Positions 35,072-42,530 of a DNA stretch of 64,000 nucleotides are shown here, piece by piece. How positions within the stretch are numbered: the first letter of the stretch is position 1; each line of letters starts with the position of its first letter. The position numbers and the translations under genes are program-made. The notes beneath the pieces are model-generated. The model was not told where the DNA came from. It did no database searches and saw only the letters and a program-made list of their open reading frames with translations. Source of the DNA: Bacillus sp. RAR_GA_16 (GTDB lineage Bacteria > Bacillota > Bacilli > Bacillales > Guptibacillaceae); the NCBI RefSeq assembly GCF_020165985.1, contig NZ_JAIUKZ010000019.1, positions 34,356 to 98,355 on the forward strand, read 5' to 3'.

Positions 35072-35554
35072 TTATTCAGTGACGTAGTTCTCTATTGCTT
35101 CAATTTGGCGGAATTTCCCTTGAGAAAACACGAGTCCGTCGCCTTCTTCATATGAAAAGTTCTTCACTTCACCTATGAATAAAACATGGTCTCCGCCTTC
35201 ATATTCTGTCCATGGTTCACATTCGATAGTAGCAAGTGAATCTTTGATCTTAGGACCCACTTCGGTCTCCTCCCATCCAATCGAGAGACCTACTTGTTCA
35301 CGACCTGCAAACTGCCAAGCGACTGCTTCTTGCCCGGCTGATAGAATGTTCACAATAAATTTTTTGTTTTTCAGCGCTTCATATGATTTTGCATTTTTAT
35401 CGATTGAAACAAGAACGAGTGCAGGATCAAGGGAAACCGATGTAAAAGAATTAACCGTAATGCCTCGTTTTTCACCATCATCATCTGTCCAGGTTACCAC
35501 TGTCACCCCTGTGGCAAATCGTCCAAAACAGTTTCTTAGTTCACGTGTATCCAT
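35072..35554 (-). CDS. Flavin reductase (HpaC-type) partner of the hydroxylase
   Basis: 160 aa flavin reductase-like domain: [60 protein letters not shown] and [11 protein letters not shown], with the expected histidine. It supplies reduced flavin to the oxygenase encoded 28 bp downstream. It is the first gene of the cluster; TGGAGGTGG precedes the ATG. Confidence 0.88.
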   Translation of the reverse strand: MDTRELRNCFGRFATGVTVVTWTDDDGEKRGITVNSFTSVSLDPALVLVSIDKNAKSYEALKNKKFIVNILSAGQEAVAWQFAGREQVGLSIGWEETEVGPKIKDSLATIECEPWTEYEGGDHVLFIGEVKNFSYEEGDGLVFSQGKFRQIEAIENYVTE

Positions 35555-35896
35555 CGCTTTTCGCCACCTCCATTTGCTAAAATCTGATTAAAGTATATAA
35601 GGAACGACAAACTCTAACAGGCTGTAAATTTCATAATATGAAATTAGTGATAATTTATTTGAAAAATCTGAATGAATTGTAAATTCGATATATTATTAAG
35701 CTGAAAATAATGGTTATGTGTGACACCGATTAGAGTAGAAGATGGAGGGTTTAATCATCATTGTGGGTGAGATTAAGTACGCACCGAAATGAATGAGTAG
35801 TTTGAGGTATTAAGTTAATGCAAAAACCCTCGTCTTTATTTTACGAGGGTTAGTATGGAACATTTATTTCTTCCTTGTGTTAAATGTGAAGCTTTA
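35555..35896. other. Leader of the catabolic cluster and intergenic gap
   Basis: 342 bp without a supportable gene. The minus-strand promoter of the reductase-hydroxylase unit must lie here; a TATATACT-type -10 near 35594-35601 is visible but no convincing -35. A perfect hairpin AACCCTCGT (35825-35833) / ACGAGGGTT (35843-35851), 45 bp beyond the yolD stop, is its terminator. Confidence 0.45.
35824..35852 (-). terminator. Terminator after the yolD-like gene
   Basis: A 9-bp perfect stem AACCCTCGT / ACGAGGGTT with flanking A-run (T-run on the minus strand: GGGTTTTTG). Confidence 0.7.
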
Positions 35897-36136
35897 TTAC
35901 TCTTTGATAAGCTGTAAAGAGATAATACTAGCTAGTGGGATGTACTGCACACAATAATTGCGGTCGATTACTCTAATATGATGAGTAGTACAATCCAAAT
36001 AATGAATGTCTCCTTGAACACTGGAGACTGCATTATCAATTTTATATGTAATACCTACCTCCGTAGCAAATTCCATTGCTGTATAAACCTCAGCAAGCAC
36101 TTCCGGTTGAAAGGTCCAATTCTCTTTTATACTCAT
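35897..36136 (-). CDS. YolD-like protein
   Basis: 79 aa, the size and style of YolD-like proteins (PF08863): an N-terminal helix (FQPEVLAEVYTAMEFATE) and a beta-rich part (VQGDIHYLDCTTHHIRVIDR, YIPLASIISLQLI). In Bacillus these genes often sit with UvrX-type Y-family polymerases and are SOS-induced. No polymerase is present here, but a near-consensus LexA box lies 41 bp upstream, which supports the call. Confidence 0.7.
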   Translation of the reverse strand: MSIKENWTFQPEVLAEVYTAMEFATEVGITYKIDNAVSSVQGDIHYLDCTTHHIRVIDRNYCVQYIPLASIISLQLIKE

Positions 36137-36176
36137 CGCTATCCCGTCCTCTACTTATCTTACCTTCATCATATAC

Positions 36177-36188
36177 GAATGTATGTTC
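36177..36188 (-). promoter_or_regulatory. LexA-like box upstream of the yolD-like gene
   Basis: CGAATGTATGTTCTG contains GAATGTATGTTC, one mismatch from GAAC-N4-GTTC; the N4 (GTAT) equals that of the box at 20897. It is placed where a YolD promoter should be. Confidence 0.5.
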
Positions 36189-36294
36189 TGTTATCAATAG
36201 TAAAAAAAATCAATTATAAGTTATATACTCTTTTAATCCTTTTTTTTAAAACCGAACCATGCTAGACTAACAAACCAAATAAAAGTTAGAGGAG

Positions 36295-36390
36295 ATGACC
36301 GCCTCGGTTTTAGAGTGTTTAAATGTATTGATAAATGCCGGCTTACTTTTGGTTGCGGTACTAACTTATTATTTAAAACGACAGGAATAG
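36295..36390 (+). CDS. 31-aa hydrophobic peptide, holin-like toxin type
   Basis: Frame MTASVLECLNVLINAGLLLV followed by AVLTYYLKRQE: one membrane helix with a short basic end, as in small Bacillus type I toxin or holin-like peptides. AGAGGAG abuts the ATG directly, which is poor spacing, so translation is uncertain. It precedes the Swt1-type HEPN gene on the same strand. Confidence 0.35.
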   Translation: MTASVLECLNVLINAGLLLVAVLTYYLKRQE

Positions 36391-36450
36391 TTTAAAGAGG
36401 AGGACTTACTCATTGAATAGCTAATTATAAAGTAGCTAGGAGGTGAAAAA

Positions 36451-36822
36451 TTGCTGACTTCATACGAAAAGAATAGAATGATGCAAGCGTACATGCTGCT
36501 GTACGAAGTTGAAAATTATGTTCGATCAACCATCGAACAAGCAATGAAAGATGCTTATGGTACTAAGTGGTTTACGAAAGCCCCGAAATTATACAACATG
36601 CCTTCTCCCCCTAAGTCTTTTCTTGAGCTCACATTTTTTCAGTATGAATTATATTATCTTCGGAAATACCCCATATTTAACTTAACTTCTGCTTTGTCTT
36701 ATCATTTTTATGTTCTCTATCCCCTACGAAATAAAGTTGCTCATCACCATTGTTTATCTCTTTATGAATTTCAACAATTAAAAAGAAGCAGTTATTATGT
36801 TTTACGAGAATTGAAATGTTAG
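36451..36822 (+). CDS. Swt1-type HEPN-domain protein
   Basis: 123 aa, TTG start with AGGAGGTG. Helices LLYEVENYVRSTIEQAMKDA and LTFFQYELYYLRKYPIF are followed by YPLRNKVAHHHCLSLYEF, the R-x4-H HEPN motif in an Swt1-like setting. It would be a small RNase or RNA-binding protein of defence or toxin type. No antitoxin partner is obvious; the short peptide gene upstream is the only neighbour on this strand. Confidence 0.6.
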   Translation: MLTSYEKNRMMQAYMLLYEVENYVRSTIEQAMKDAYGTKWFTKAPKLYNMPSPPKSFLELTFFQYELYYLRKYPIFNLTSALSYHFYVLYPLRNKVAHHHCLSLYEFQQLKRSSYYVLRELKC

Positions 36823-36892
36823 TTTATTTTAAAACACGATGCAGAGTGTGACAAAACAGTAGTCTCAGTTTTTTGTGCTTTTTTAGTGTGTA

Positions 36893-36930
36893 TTGAAAAA
36901 ACTGGCTACCATAGATAGCCAGTTTTTCAA
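36893..36930. terminator. Bidirectional terminator
   Basis: AAAAACTGGCTA and TAGCCAGTTTTT pair around a short loop, with the A and T runs on both sides. It serves the HEPN gene on the left and the lipoprotein gene on the right, which converge here. Confidence 0.8.
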
Positions 36931-36939
36931 CTCTGTTAT

Positions 36940-37524
36940 TTAATTTGATTCTACAGGAATTTTGAATGAAAGCTGTTGATCGTATAATTGACTGGAAAAG
37001 TCTATTGTTACTTCTTCACTTTTGTTTTGGAGGGAGTAAAGATAATAAGATCGAGCACTTCTATTTGGTTGTAGTTCCGGGGAATCTGCGTCAAAAGGAT
37101 AGTCACTCGCTGCGAGATCAATAAAGTTTCCAGCTAAGTTGGTTTCATCAAATAATGTAAGATCTAATGGACTAATATAGAGAGCATTCATATCGTCAGA
37201 ATCTTTGTTAATGTATTTATAAGTGTATGTAATCACAACCGTTTGTGCTGAATTTGAAGGAACATATTCTTGATATTCCTCTCCTACCTGATATTCCTCT
37301 CCTACCTGATATTCCTTTACAGAATCAATTGTAAGTGAATAAATCTTTTCTCCATCTGAGTTTGTTATAAAGGCTTCCTCCTGTTGTGAGAAAGTCTTTG
37401 GTTTGTTAGTAGTCTCTTCTGTTTGAACAGAAGAACCTTCTTGTTTCTCATTGGACGCTGCGTTATTTGAACTGCAGCCAAACAATAGGAAACAACTGAT
37501 GAGTATCATGATGTATTTCTTCAT
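36940..37524 (-). CDS. Secreted lipoprotein, DUF4352-like, with an internal tandem duplication
   Basis: 194 aa from the ATG at 37524 (GGGGG six to seven bases upstream). Signal peptide with lipobox LLFGC at residues 13-17, then a Ser/Thr/Gln-rich linker. The mature domain (VVITYTYKYINKDSDDMNAL, SPLDLTLFDETNLAG, SARSYYLYSLQ) resembles DUF4352-type immunoglobulin-like lipoproteins. An in-frame 18-bp tandem repeat gives EYQVGEEYQVGEEYQ. Function unknown; surface lipoproteins of this kind are common on plasmids. Confidence 0.7.
   Translation of the reverse strand: MKKYIMILISCFLLFGCSSNNAASNEKQEGSSVQTEETTNKPKTFSQQEEAFITNSDGEKIYSLTIDSVKEYQVGEEYQVGEEYQEYVPSNSAQTVVITYTYKYINKDSDDMNALYISPLDLTLFDETNLAGNFIDLAASDYPFDADSPELQPNRSARSYYLYSLQNKSEEVTIDFSSQLYDQQLSFKIPVESN
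37271..37316 (-). repeat. 18-bp tandem repeat inside the lipoprotein gene
   Basis: TGATATTCCTCTCCTACC occurs twice head to tail (37271-37288, 37289-37306) plus ten bases of a third copy. The unit is a multiple of three, so copy-number change keeps the frame and alters the length of the Glu-Tyr-rich linker. Confidence 0.8.
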
Positions 37525-37678
37525 TTCTAAGCCCCCAGGTATTTTTCTGTGATGTCTTTTCTTTCCACCTAGATGATAATACCAATTAATAGGTAAATTG
37601 ACTACCATATAATTTAGAAGCCTGGTAAGAAGTGAAATATACAATTAAAGAAAGGTTATTGTCCTTTTTTCACAAGAA

Positions 37679-37798
37679 CTAATTACTGTCACGGACAGAA
37701 ACCATAGATACTAATCTATTTTTTCGAGATAATGCTACTAGCTTTTTTGCGTCCTTTTTTGAGATTCCTTGTTTTTTTGCATTGTTTTTTCTGGCCAT
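37679..37798 (-). CDS. 39-aa lysine-rich small protein
   Basis: ATG with GGGAG a few bases upstream, 39 codons: MARKNNAKKQGISKKDAKKL then VALSRKNRLVSMVSVRDSN. Very basic, no hydrophobic segment. The lysine codons give the conspicuous T-runs of the plus strand here. Might bind nucleic acid. Weakly supported. Confidence 0.35.
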   Translation of the reverse strand: MARKNNAKKQGISKKDAKKLVALSRKNRLVSMVSVRDSN

Positions 37799-37892
37799 TA
37801 CTCCCACACTCCCTGTGAGTTTATTATTCGTTATCAGGAGTATCGCCAGCCCCTCTCCTTTTTATACGTTCTAACCTCTCCTCCTCTCTCAT

Positions 37893-37978
37893 ATCTATGA
37901 CTATATGATTTTTTAACTTTATGACTCTAGGATATTACATGAAAAGGGAGTTATTTTAAAACGGGAGGGAGACGGATG
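37893..37978 (+). repeat. Copy B of the duplicated promoter/leader region
   Basis: Aligns without gaps to 21599-21684 (copy A): ATCTATGACT (37893-37902), GATTTTTT and the perfect 15-mer TATGACTCTAGGATA (37920-37934), up to the start codon of the 136-aa gene. TATGACT recurs twice within it. The motif repeats suggest a protein-binding site controlling the downstream genes. Confidence 0.65.
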
Positions 37979-38386
37979 GACTCACTTAATCCAATGTTTC
38001 AAAAAAAGAAGCCAACACGATCAGTTCCCATTAAGACAAGCAATGTTCGGAAAAAGCCGATTACTAAAAGTGAAGGTCGTAAGGTAAGGAAGGATAAGAA
38101 ACATGATATTAAGATACCTCTGACACTTGAACAGCGAAAAACGATCAAAGCTCTTTCTCAACACGCAGGTGAATACCCCACCAACTTCCTTAGTCAGAAA
38201 ATGAAGGTTGAGTTGCCTAGAGCTGAATTTCTTCCAGAGCCCATGATTCCTTATCCTTCAAATTCAAAATTGTCCTATCCCGTGAAGTTAGAAGACCCCT
38301 ACTTTAAACAACTTCAAGATTTAAGCATCGAGTGGGACTGCAGTTTACGACGTGCTGCCTATCGCATAATCTCCTCATTACTTTAA
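37976..38386 (+). CDS. Basic plasmid protein with ribbon-helix-helix-like segment
   Basis: 136 aa. The first 45 residues are very basic (MDSLNPMFQKKKPTRSVPI, RKKPITKSEGRKVRKDKK). The segment DIKIPLTLEQRKTIKALSQH, GEYPTNFLSQ has the strand-helix-helix look of CopG/Arc-type proteins. The C-terminus is helical. A DNA-binding plasmid regulator or partition accessory is likely. The start codon has GGGAGGGAGACGG before it, inside the duplicated leader. The next gene follows after 17 bp. Confidence 0.5.
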   Translation: MDSLNPMFQKKKPTRSVPIKTSNVRKKPITKSEGRKVRKDKKHDIKIPLTLEQRKTIKALSQHAGEYPTNFLSQKMKVELPRAEFLPEPMIPYPSNSKLSYPVKLEDPYFKQLQDLSIEWDCSLRRAAYRIISSLL

Positions 38387-38403
38387 TAAAGGAGGCTTCC
38401 CTG

Positions 38404-38994
38404 ATGAATGAATCAAATCCGTTTAAGCTTGTTCAAGAAGAAGTTTCCAACCTGGCTTACGTAGCGACTTCTCGAGGTGAACGTATGATGGATAAGCTGT
38501 TTCGTAAAATGAAATCTTCTGAAATACTTAAATATCGTTTTTTAGTACCTGCTTCTCTTTATTTGCGTGGTGAGCTTCTGTGTGAAGATATTACGGAGCT
38601 TAGTGATTTTGAATTTACTCAGGCTGATCTTTTAGACTTACTTCTGCGCGATTTCTTGCAAAATATACGGCAGTCTCCTGATCATCATGCCGTGTTTCGT
38701 GAACTGATGGTTCGTGATAAGCGCCCTGCTCTACTCAGAACCTATTCCGGACAAGAGGCCCTTCTTAGTCAAGGAAAACAAAAAATGAAGGAGATTACCT
38801 GTCCTATTAAACGTCGCTCTGCTCTTCGGGTTGAAGTCTTCTTAGCCGATCTCGCTGAGTTATATGAAGATGCTCATTACTCTGTTGAGGATATTCTTCA
38901 AATTCTTTATTGTGACTTTATCGATTCCTACCGGACAGGCCAACTTCGTAATGTGGTGAAGTCCATTATTCAAAAGCTTGAAAAAGAGGTATAA
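38404..38994 (+). CDS. Unknown plasmid protein, partner of the 136-aa gene
   Basis: 196 aa from the ATG at 38404 with GGAGG upstream. Mostly helical and charged: SNPFKLVQEEVSNLAYVATS, LRDFLQNIRQSPDHHAVFREL, IKRRSALRVEVFLADLAEL. No membrane segment and no motif I can name. Co-oriented and closely spaced with the 136-aa basic protein, next to the segregation and replication genes, so a maintenance role is plausible. Confidence 0.5.
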   Translation: MNESNPFKLVQEEVSNLAYVATSRGERMMDKLFRKMKSSEILKYRFLVPASLYLRGELLCEDITELSDFEFTQADLLDLLLRDFLQNIRQSPDHHAVFRELMVRDKRPALLRTYSGQEALLSQGKQKMKEITCPIKRRSALRVEVFLADLAELYEDAHYSVEDILQILYCDFIDSYRTGQLRNVVKSIIQKLEKEV

Positions 38995-39040
38995 CTTATT
39001 ATGATATCCATAACATATTTTGTTTATACCTCTTTTCAAG
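38979..39040 (+). terminator. Long inverted repeat at the end of the 196-aa gene
   Basis: TTGAAAAAGAGGTATAA (around 38979-38994) pairs with TTATACCTCTTTTCAA (39024-39039), 16 of 17 positions, with a ~29-nt loop and the stop codon inside the left arm. A third AAGAGGTATT lies at about 39060. Possible terminator; the large loop makes it unusual. Confidence 0.4.
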
Positions 39041-39249
39041 AAATAAATATAATAAATTCTAAGAGGTATTCAGCATACATATACTAACAAAAAGCTTCGT
39101 ATGCTGACGTTTACTGCTTTTTGTTGCTATGATCATTCATGGGAATTTTCATCAAATAAAAAGAAGGAACGACGGTAGTCGCTCCTCCACTTTTGAAAAA
39201 TTCAACTTATCGTATAATATCATGTCGATATTAACTTCATATAAAGGTA

Positions 39250-40065
39250 TCAGCCACCAAACAGTTTGGCAAAGAACCCCTTCTTAGCCTGCTTTTCTTC
39301 CTGTTCTTCTTGGGCTTTTTTTAAAGCCTCTTCCGCCTGCTGGCGTTGGTTTTCCTCTTCTTTTAAACGTGCTTCTCGCTCTTCTTCTTTTTTGGTCATT
39401 TCTTCAAGCTTCTTTTTCATTTCTTCCTGTTCTTTTTTATACGTTTCTAGGGCTTCTTGCGCTTTTTTTGTTTCTTCTTCATATGTTTTCTTACCAGATG
39501 CCTCTTCTTTCTCTCGAGCCTCTAAAGCTGCTGCGACTTCTTTTAGTGTTTGATTAGTTTGATCTAACTCTGCTCTTAACTGTTTTTCTTCCTCTTTTGG
39601 TGCATCTAAACGCAAGGTCATCTGATTCATTGATTTTTTTAACTCATTCACTTCTGACTGCAACTGCTGATTGGTAGTTACAATTTTATTGAGTTCTCCA
39701 GCAATGAGCTGAAATGCTTGATCAAATCCCTGTTCATTTAGAACGCGTTCAAAGGCTACCGACAATACTTTCTCTTGCTGTGTTAATGTTTCGTTCTCTT
39801 CTTTCTCCATTAACATATTCTCTGCCATTAACTCACGTCGAATATCATCATATGTACGTTTAATCCCTGCTTTTCGAGCTTCTTCAAACAAATCACGAAT
39901 TCGTATTATCTTTTCAAATTCTGACTCATGAAAATATCGTCCTGAACTTTCTTTAATGGATGTAATGAGTTCTTGCTTATCCCAATATCGTAATTGAGCT
40001 GTTGTTACGTTTAATTCTCGGGCGGTTTCTGCAATCGATTTTAAGCCTTTTTCCATGTCGTTCAC
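39250..40065 (-). CDS. MerR-type DNA-binding/coiled-coil protein with amphipathic tail (RacA-like)
   Basis: 271 aa. Residues ~9-80 are a MerR helix-turn-helix (SIAETARELNVTTAQLRYWD, SGRYFHESEFEKIIRIRDLF). Residues ~125-255 form a long charged coiled coil, and the last 11 residues (KKGFFAKLFGG) form a basic, aromatic amphipathic tail that could touch the membrane. The build recalls RacA, which ties DNA to the cell pole. Close to parM/parR and on the same strand, it probably takes part in plasmid positioning or regulates the locus. The DNA-binding and coiled-coil parts are clear; the membrane idea is inference. Confidence 0.7.
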   Translation of the reverse strand: MNDMEKGLKSIAETARELNVTTAQLRYWDKQELITSIKESSGRYFHESEFEKIIRIRDLFEEARKAGIKRTYDDIRRELMAENMLMEKEENETLTQQEKVLSVAFERVLNEQGFDQAFQLIAGELNKIVTTNQQLQSEVNELKKSMNQMTLRLDAPKEEEKQLRAELDQTNQTLKEVAAALEAREKEEASGKKTYEEETKKAQEALETYKKEQEEMKKKLEEMTKKEEEREARLKEEENQRQQAEEALKKAQEEQEEKQAKKGFFAKLFGG

Positions 40066-40070
40066 CCCTG

Positions 40071-40163
40071 TATCACCTTTATATCAACATCATACCATGT
40101 TATGTGAAGTTAATATGATATGATATGAAGTTTATTTGTTGTTTTGAAATTAATATGACATGT
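40071..40163 (-). promoter_or_regulatory. Repeat-containing control region of the MerR/coiled-coil gene
   Basis: Contains TATCACCTTTATAT (40071-40084), found again at 41881-41894 before parM, and short direct repeats of TTAATATGA (about 40110 and 40150) with TGATATGATATGA between. Shared motifs suggest common control of the two units, though AAAGGTGAT on the minus strand also resembles a ribosome site. Confidence 0.4.
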
Positions 40164-40250
40164 ATTTTTAGTTATCTATAAAATCTTATTTTTACTAGTT
40201 TTCATAGTGTTTTCAAATTTGTATGAAGAACATATTAAGATGAACTCGCA

Positions 40251-40277
40251 AAAAAACCCTCAAAATGAGGGTTTTTT
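40251..40277. terminator. Bidirectional terminator after parR
   Basis: AAAAAACCCTC (40251-40261) and GAGGGTTTTTT (40267-40277) form a perfect stem with a five-base loop and touch the parR stop codon. Confidence 0.85.
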
Positions 40278-40713
40278 AGTCGTCATCATCATCTAAATCA
40301 GCAAAAAAGGCTTGATCCATAAAACTAGCTGCCACATCGTTTGCTTGAAATAGCTTTTCACTTTGCGGTTGTTCTTCCTGAGGTTCATTGTTTTGAGCTA
40401 ATAGCTCGAATGCCTTGGCAGGATCAGTTGCTAACTTTAGCACAATCTGAGAGATAAGGGCCTTTGTATGTTTGTTTTCTAGCCATTGTCTTTCTTCATT
40501 AGATAGATTTTCTGGAATGGGAAGAGAGTAGTAATCTGGATCCGTTTGTGGAATACGATCATCGATCGCATCCACGAAAAGGGGAGCGATTTTACTACTA
40601 AATTTCCGTCCTTCGGTCTTTTTAAGCTTATTTAAATAAGTAATGACGTGAGAGGGCGTATGGTTTGGAAGTCGAAAAGAGATTGTTTTTCCTGGTTCCA
40701 GTAGATCAGCCAT
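40276..40713 (-). CDS. ParR-type plasmid partition adaptor
   Basis: 145 aa starting two bases after parM ends. The N-terminal ~45 residues (KTISFRLPNHTPSHVITYLN, KLKKTEGRKFSSKIA) have the strand-helix-helix pattern of ribbon-helix-helix ParR proteins. The C-terminus is acidic and ends in a short helix plus DLDDDDD, as expected for the ParM-binding tail. It should bind the repeat cluster upstream of parM and link it to the ParM filament. Confidence 0.7.
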   Translation of the reverse strand: MADLLEPGKTISFRLPNHTPSHVITYLNKLKKTEGRKFSSKIAPLFVDAIDDRIPQTDPDYYSLPIPENLSNEERQWLENKHTKALISQIVLKLATDPAKAFELLAQNNEPQEEQPQSEKLFQANDVAASFMDQAFFADLDDDDD

Positions 40714-40715
40714 CG

Positions 40716-41852
40716 TTATTCTTTCGTAGAAGCGACTTCGAGCTCAATGCCTTTTTTCTGGCAGTACGTGTAAAGAATCTTAATATACGCCCTGGCAATC
40801 ATCCAAACACTATCATCTGGCTTCACAAAACGAAGAGGGTACTGTTCCTGATCTTCATTAATACCTTCTAAATAAGGTTTAAGTACAACAGATCCGCCGC
40901 CAATTAAGTAGGCATAGCGAAGAGAAGGAACACGATTCCACAGTTTTTTTAGATGTTTGTATTCTTCTTCAGCAAGAGAAGAGAGCTCATCATCGATAAT
41001 ATGCTTAATCGAGACGCGATTTCCTTTATTCCAAATGTGATTTCGTTCTTCTGGATCTTCCGAGACGATCACGTCAACAACGGCGCGACGGCTATGGAAT
41101 GGGTATTTGAACTCATTAAACGTTCTAGCGATGATGTTATCAAGGTAAGGGGATACACCTTCTTTGATTCCATCTGAGTTCTCGTTATCTACAGCAGCTT
41201 TGTTTACAATGGCTGAATCAGTCGATAATCCCCCGATATCGTTGATTAAAATCGGTTTTTGAATGAGTTCGGGATTTTTAATAGCACCTTGTTGATCCGT
41301 TGTTAGATCAACAAAGGCAGCAAAACCTTCAGAACTTACAATAACTTCTTCAAATTTAATTCGTACGGTTTTTCCGCCAACTTCAGGCGTTTGAAGGAAT
41401 TTCACTTCGTGCTGATGGTTACGCAATTTTTTGCGATAATCTTTTGAAAGCCCACGTTTTACTTCTTGAAGGGGTAAGCCGGTTGATAAAAGATAAGTAG
41501 CTTCAACAATACCATCTTTGTCTGGATTATTTTGCACAGCATCGTAAGCAATAGCTGTTAATAAGAGAATAATAGGTTGATCACTATCAGCTTTATCAAC
41601 TTCAGGCGTTAATTCATCTTTTTTTGCAGCTGAAGCTGCTAGATTTCCTACTTTATATGTACCATTTTTCATTTTCAGAGCAGATGAGGTCAATTCAACG
41701 TGTAATCCGTTTAAAATCTCTTTTTCTGCTTCAATAACCCCGCGATTTTCCTTTGCTTTTGCGACCACGTTTGGGATGTGAACTTGATTGTCATACCCGT
41801 TAAAATAGCCTTTGACAGCGTCATTACCAATATCGATTGCTGCTAAACGCAT
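40716..41852 (-). CDS. parM: ParM/StbA-type actin-like segregation ATPase
   Basis: 378 aa. Actin-fold signatures: phosphate-1 loop AAIDIGNDAVKGYF at the N-terminus, phosphate-2 ILINDIGGLSTDSAIV (~193-208), and adenosine motif AYLIGGGSVVLKPYL (~315-329). It polymerises with ATP and pushes sister plasmids apart together with ParR bound at the centromere. AAAGGAGG precedes the ATG. The sequence belongs to the Gram-positive ParM group rather than the R1 type. Confidence 0.88.
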   Translation of the reverse strand: MRLAAIDIGNDAVKGYFNGYDNQVHIPNVVAKAKENRGVIEAEKEILNGLHVELTSSALKMKNGTYKVGNLAASAAKKDELTPEVDKADSDQPIILLLTAIAYDAVQNNPDKDGIVEATYLLSTGLPLQEVKRGLSKDYRKKLRNHQHEVKFLQTPEVGGKTVRIKFEEVIVSSEGFAAFVDLTTDQQGAIKNPELIQKPILINDIGGLSTDSAIVNKAAVDNENSDGIKEGVSPYLDNIIARTFNEFKYPFHSRRAVVDVIVSEDPEERNHIWNKGNRVSIKHIIDDELSSLAEEEYKHLKKLWNRVPSLRYAYLIGGGSVVLKPYLEGINEDQEQYPLRFVKPDDSVWMIARAYIKILYTYCQKKGIELEVASTKE

Positions 41853-41880
41853 ACAAAAAACCTCCTTTGTATTAGGTTGA

Positions 41881-41983
41881 TATCACCTTTATATGACTCA
41901 TTGTATGCGTTTTGTATGCAAATAACAAGAAAAAATTGGTCAAATGAGCAAAAAGGAGCAATTTGCATACAAATTGTATGCAA
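41881..41983. promoter_or_regulatory. Centromere-like repeat cluster (candidate parC) upstream of parM
   Basis: TTGTATGC occurs at 41901-41908 and 41912-41919 (11-bp period) and again as a perfect inverted pair TTGCATACAA (41963-41972) / TTGTATGCAA (41974-41983). Together with TATCACCTTTATAT (41881-41894) it lies directly before parM on the minus strand. Iterated half-turn-spaced sites of this sort are what ParR binds for centromere function and autoregulation. Confidence 0.65.
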
Positions 41984-42175
41984 CGTTGAATCGTTGATAC
42001 ATAGGGTTTACGGCAAAAAAAAAGTAGTGTATAGTAGAAGACGATAAAGCTAGTTAGCAAATATTGCCTACATATTGTAAATTACACATAAAATTGTTTT
42101 AGATGTTTTATAAAGAAAATAGTCGTTTATGTTTTTGGAAGAAATAAAAGATCTGACAACAAAAAAAGACCAAAT

Positions 42176-42206
42176 AAAAAAGACCGTGCTACCAACACGA
42201 TCTTTT
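42176..42206. terminator. Terminator-like hairpin between parM and rep
   Basis: AAAAAGACCGTG (42176-42187) and CACGATCTTTT (42196-42206) pair with one bulge. Position between divergent units suggests it ends an antisense or leader RNA of the rep control region. Confidence 0.55.
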
Positions 42207-42290
42207 GGGTATCCAAGCTCAGCCGACCTCTCCAAGTTACGCTAAGCTTGAGAACGAAGTTCACTCCACCTACCAAGTTTTGTGAGCTTT

Positions 42291-42325
42291 GTTATTAATA
42301 TAGCCTTATATGGCTAAATAATAAC
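42291..42325. promoter_or_regulatory. Large near-palindrome in the rep control region
   Basis: GTTATTAATATAGCC (42291-42305) and GGCTAAATAATAAC (42312-42325) are near-complements around TTATAT. Likely an operator or promoter-proximal element; a Cop-type repressor would be the usual binder but no such gene was seen. Confidence 0.4.
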
Positions 42326-42468
42326 ATATATTTGTATAACTGTGCAACGTTATAACCGTACTTTTGTCTGTTAATCTATGTTTTTTTACTAGATTTGTAC
42401 CTTTTCAGACAGGGGGAGGAAGAGGCACACTCAGTACAGATACGTTCTCAAGAATATTGTGCGTAACA

Positions 42469-42506
42469 GGATCGGTGTAAGCTTTGCTTGCAATCGGTCC
42501 TTTTTT
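42469..42506 (+). terminator. Transcription attenuator in the rep leader
   Basis: GGATCGGTGTAAGC and GCTTGCAATCGGTCC pair through almost their whole length (one G-U type pair each side) around TTT, followed by TTTTTT at 42501-42506. It lies 24 bp before the rep start. In pAMbeta1/Inc18 and pXO2-type plasmids a countertranscript RNA makes the rep leader fold into just such a terminator to set copy number. Confidence 0.75.
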
Positions 42507-42530
42507 GTTTGTCCCAGAAGGGAGAAACAA

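Noticed and set aside
39266..39557. Plus-strand frames rich in Phe, Ser and Leu opposite the MerR/coiled-coil gene
   Set aside because: They are the antisense of Glu/Lys-rich coiled-coil codons and have no ribosome site.
42247..42262. GAACGAAGTTC as a further LexA box in the rep control region
   Set aside because: The spacer is three bases, not four, so it misses the GAAC-N4-GTTC rule, and no SOS-type gene follows.
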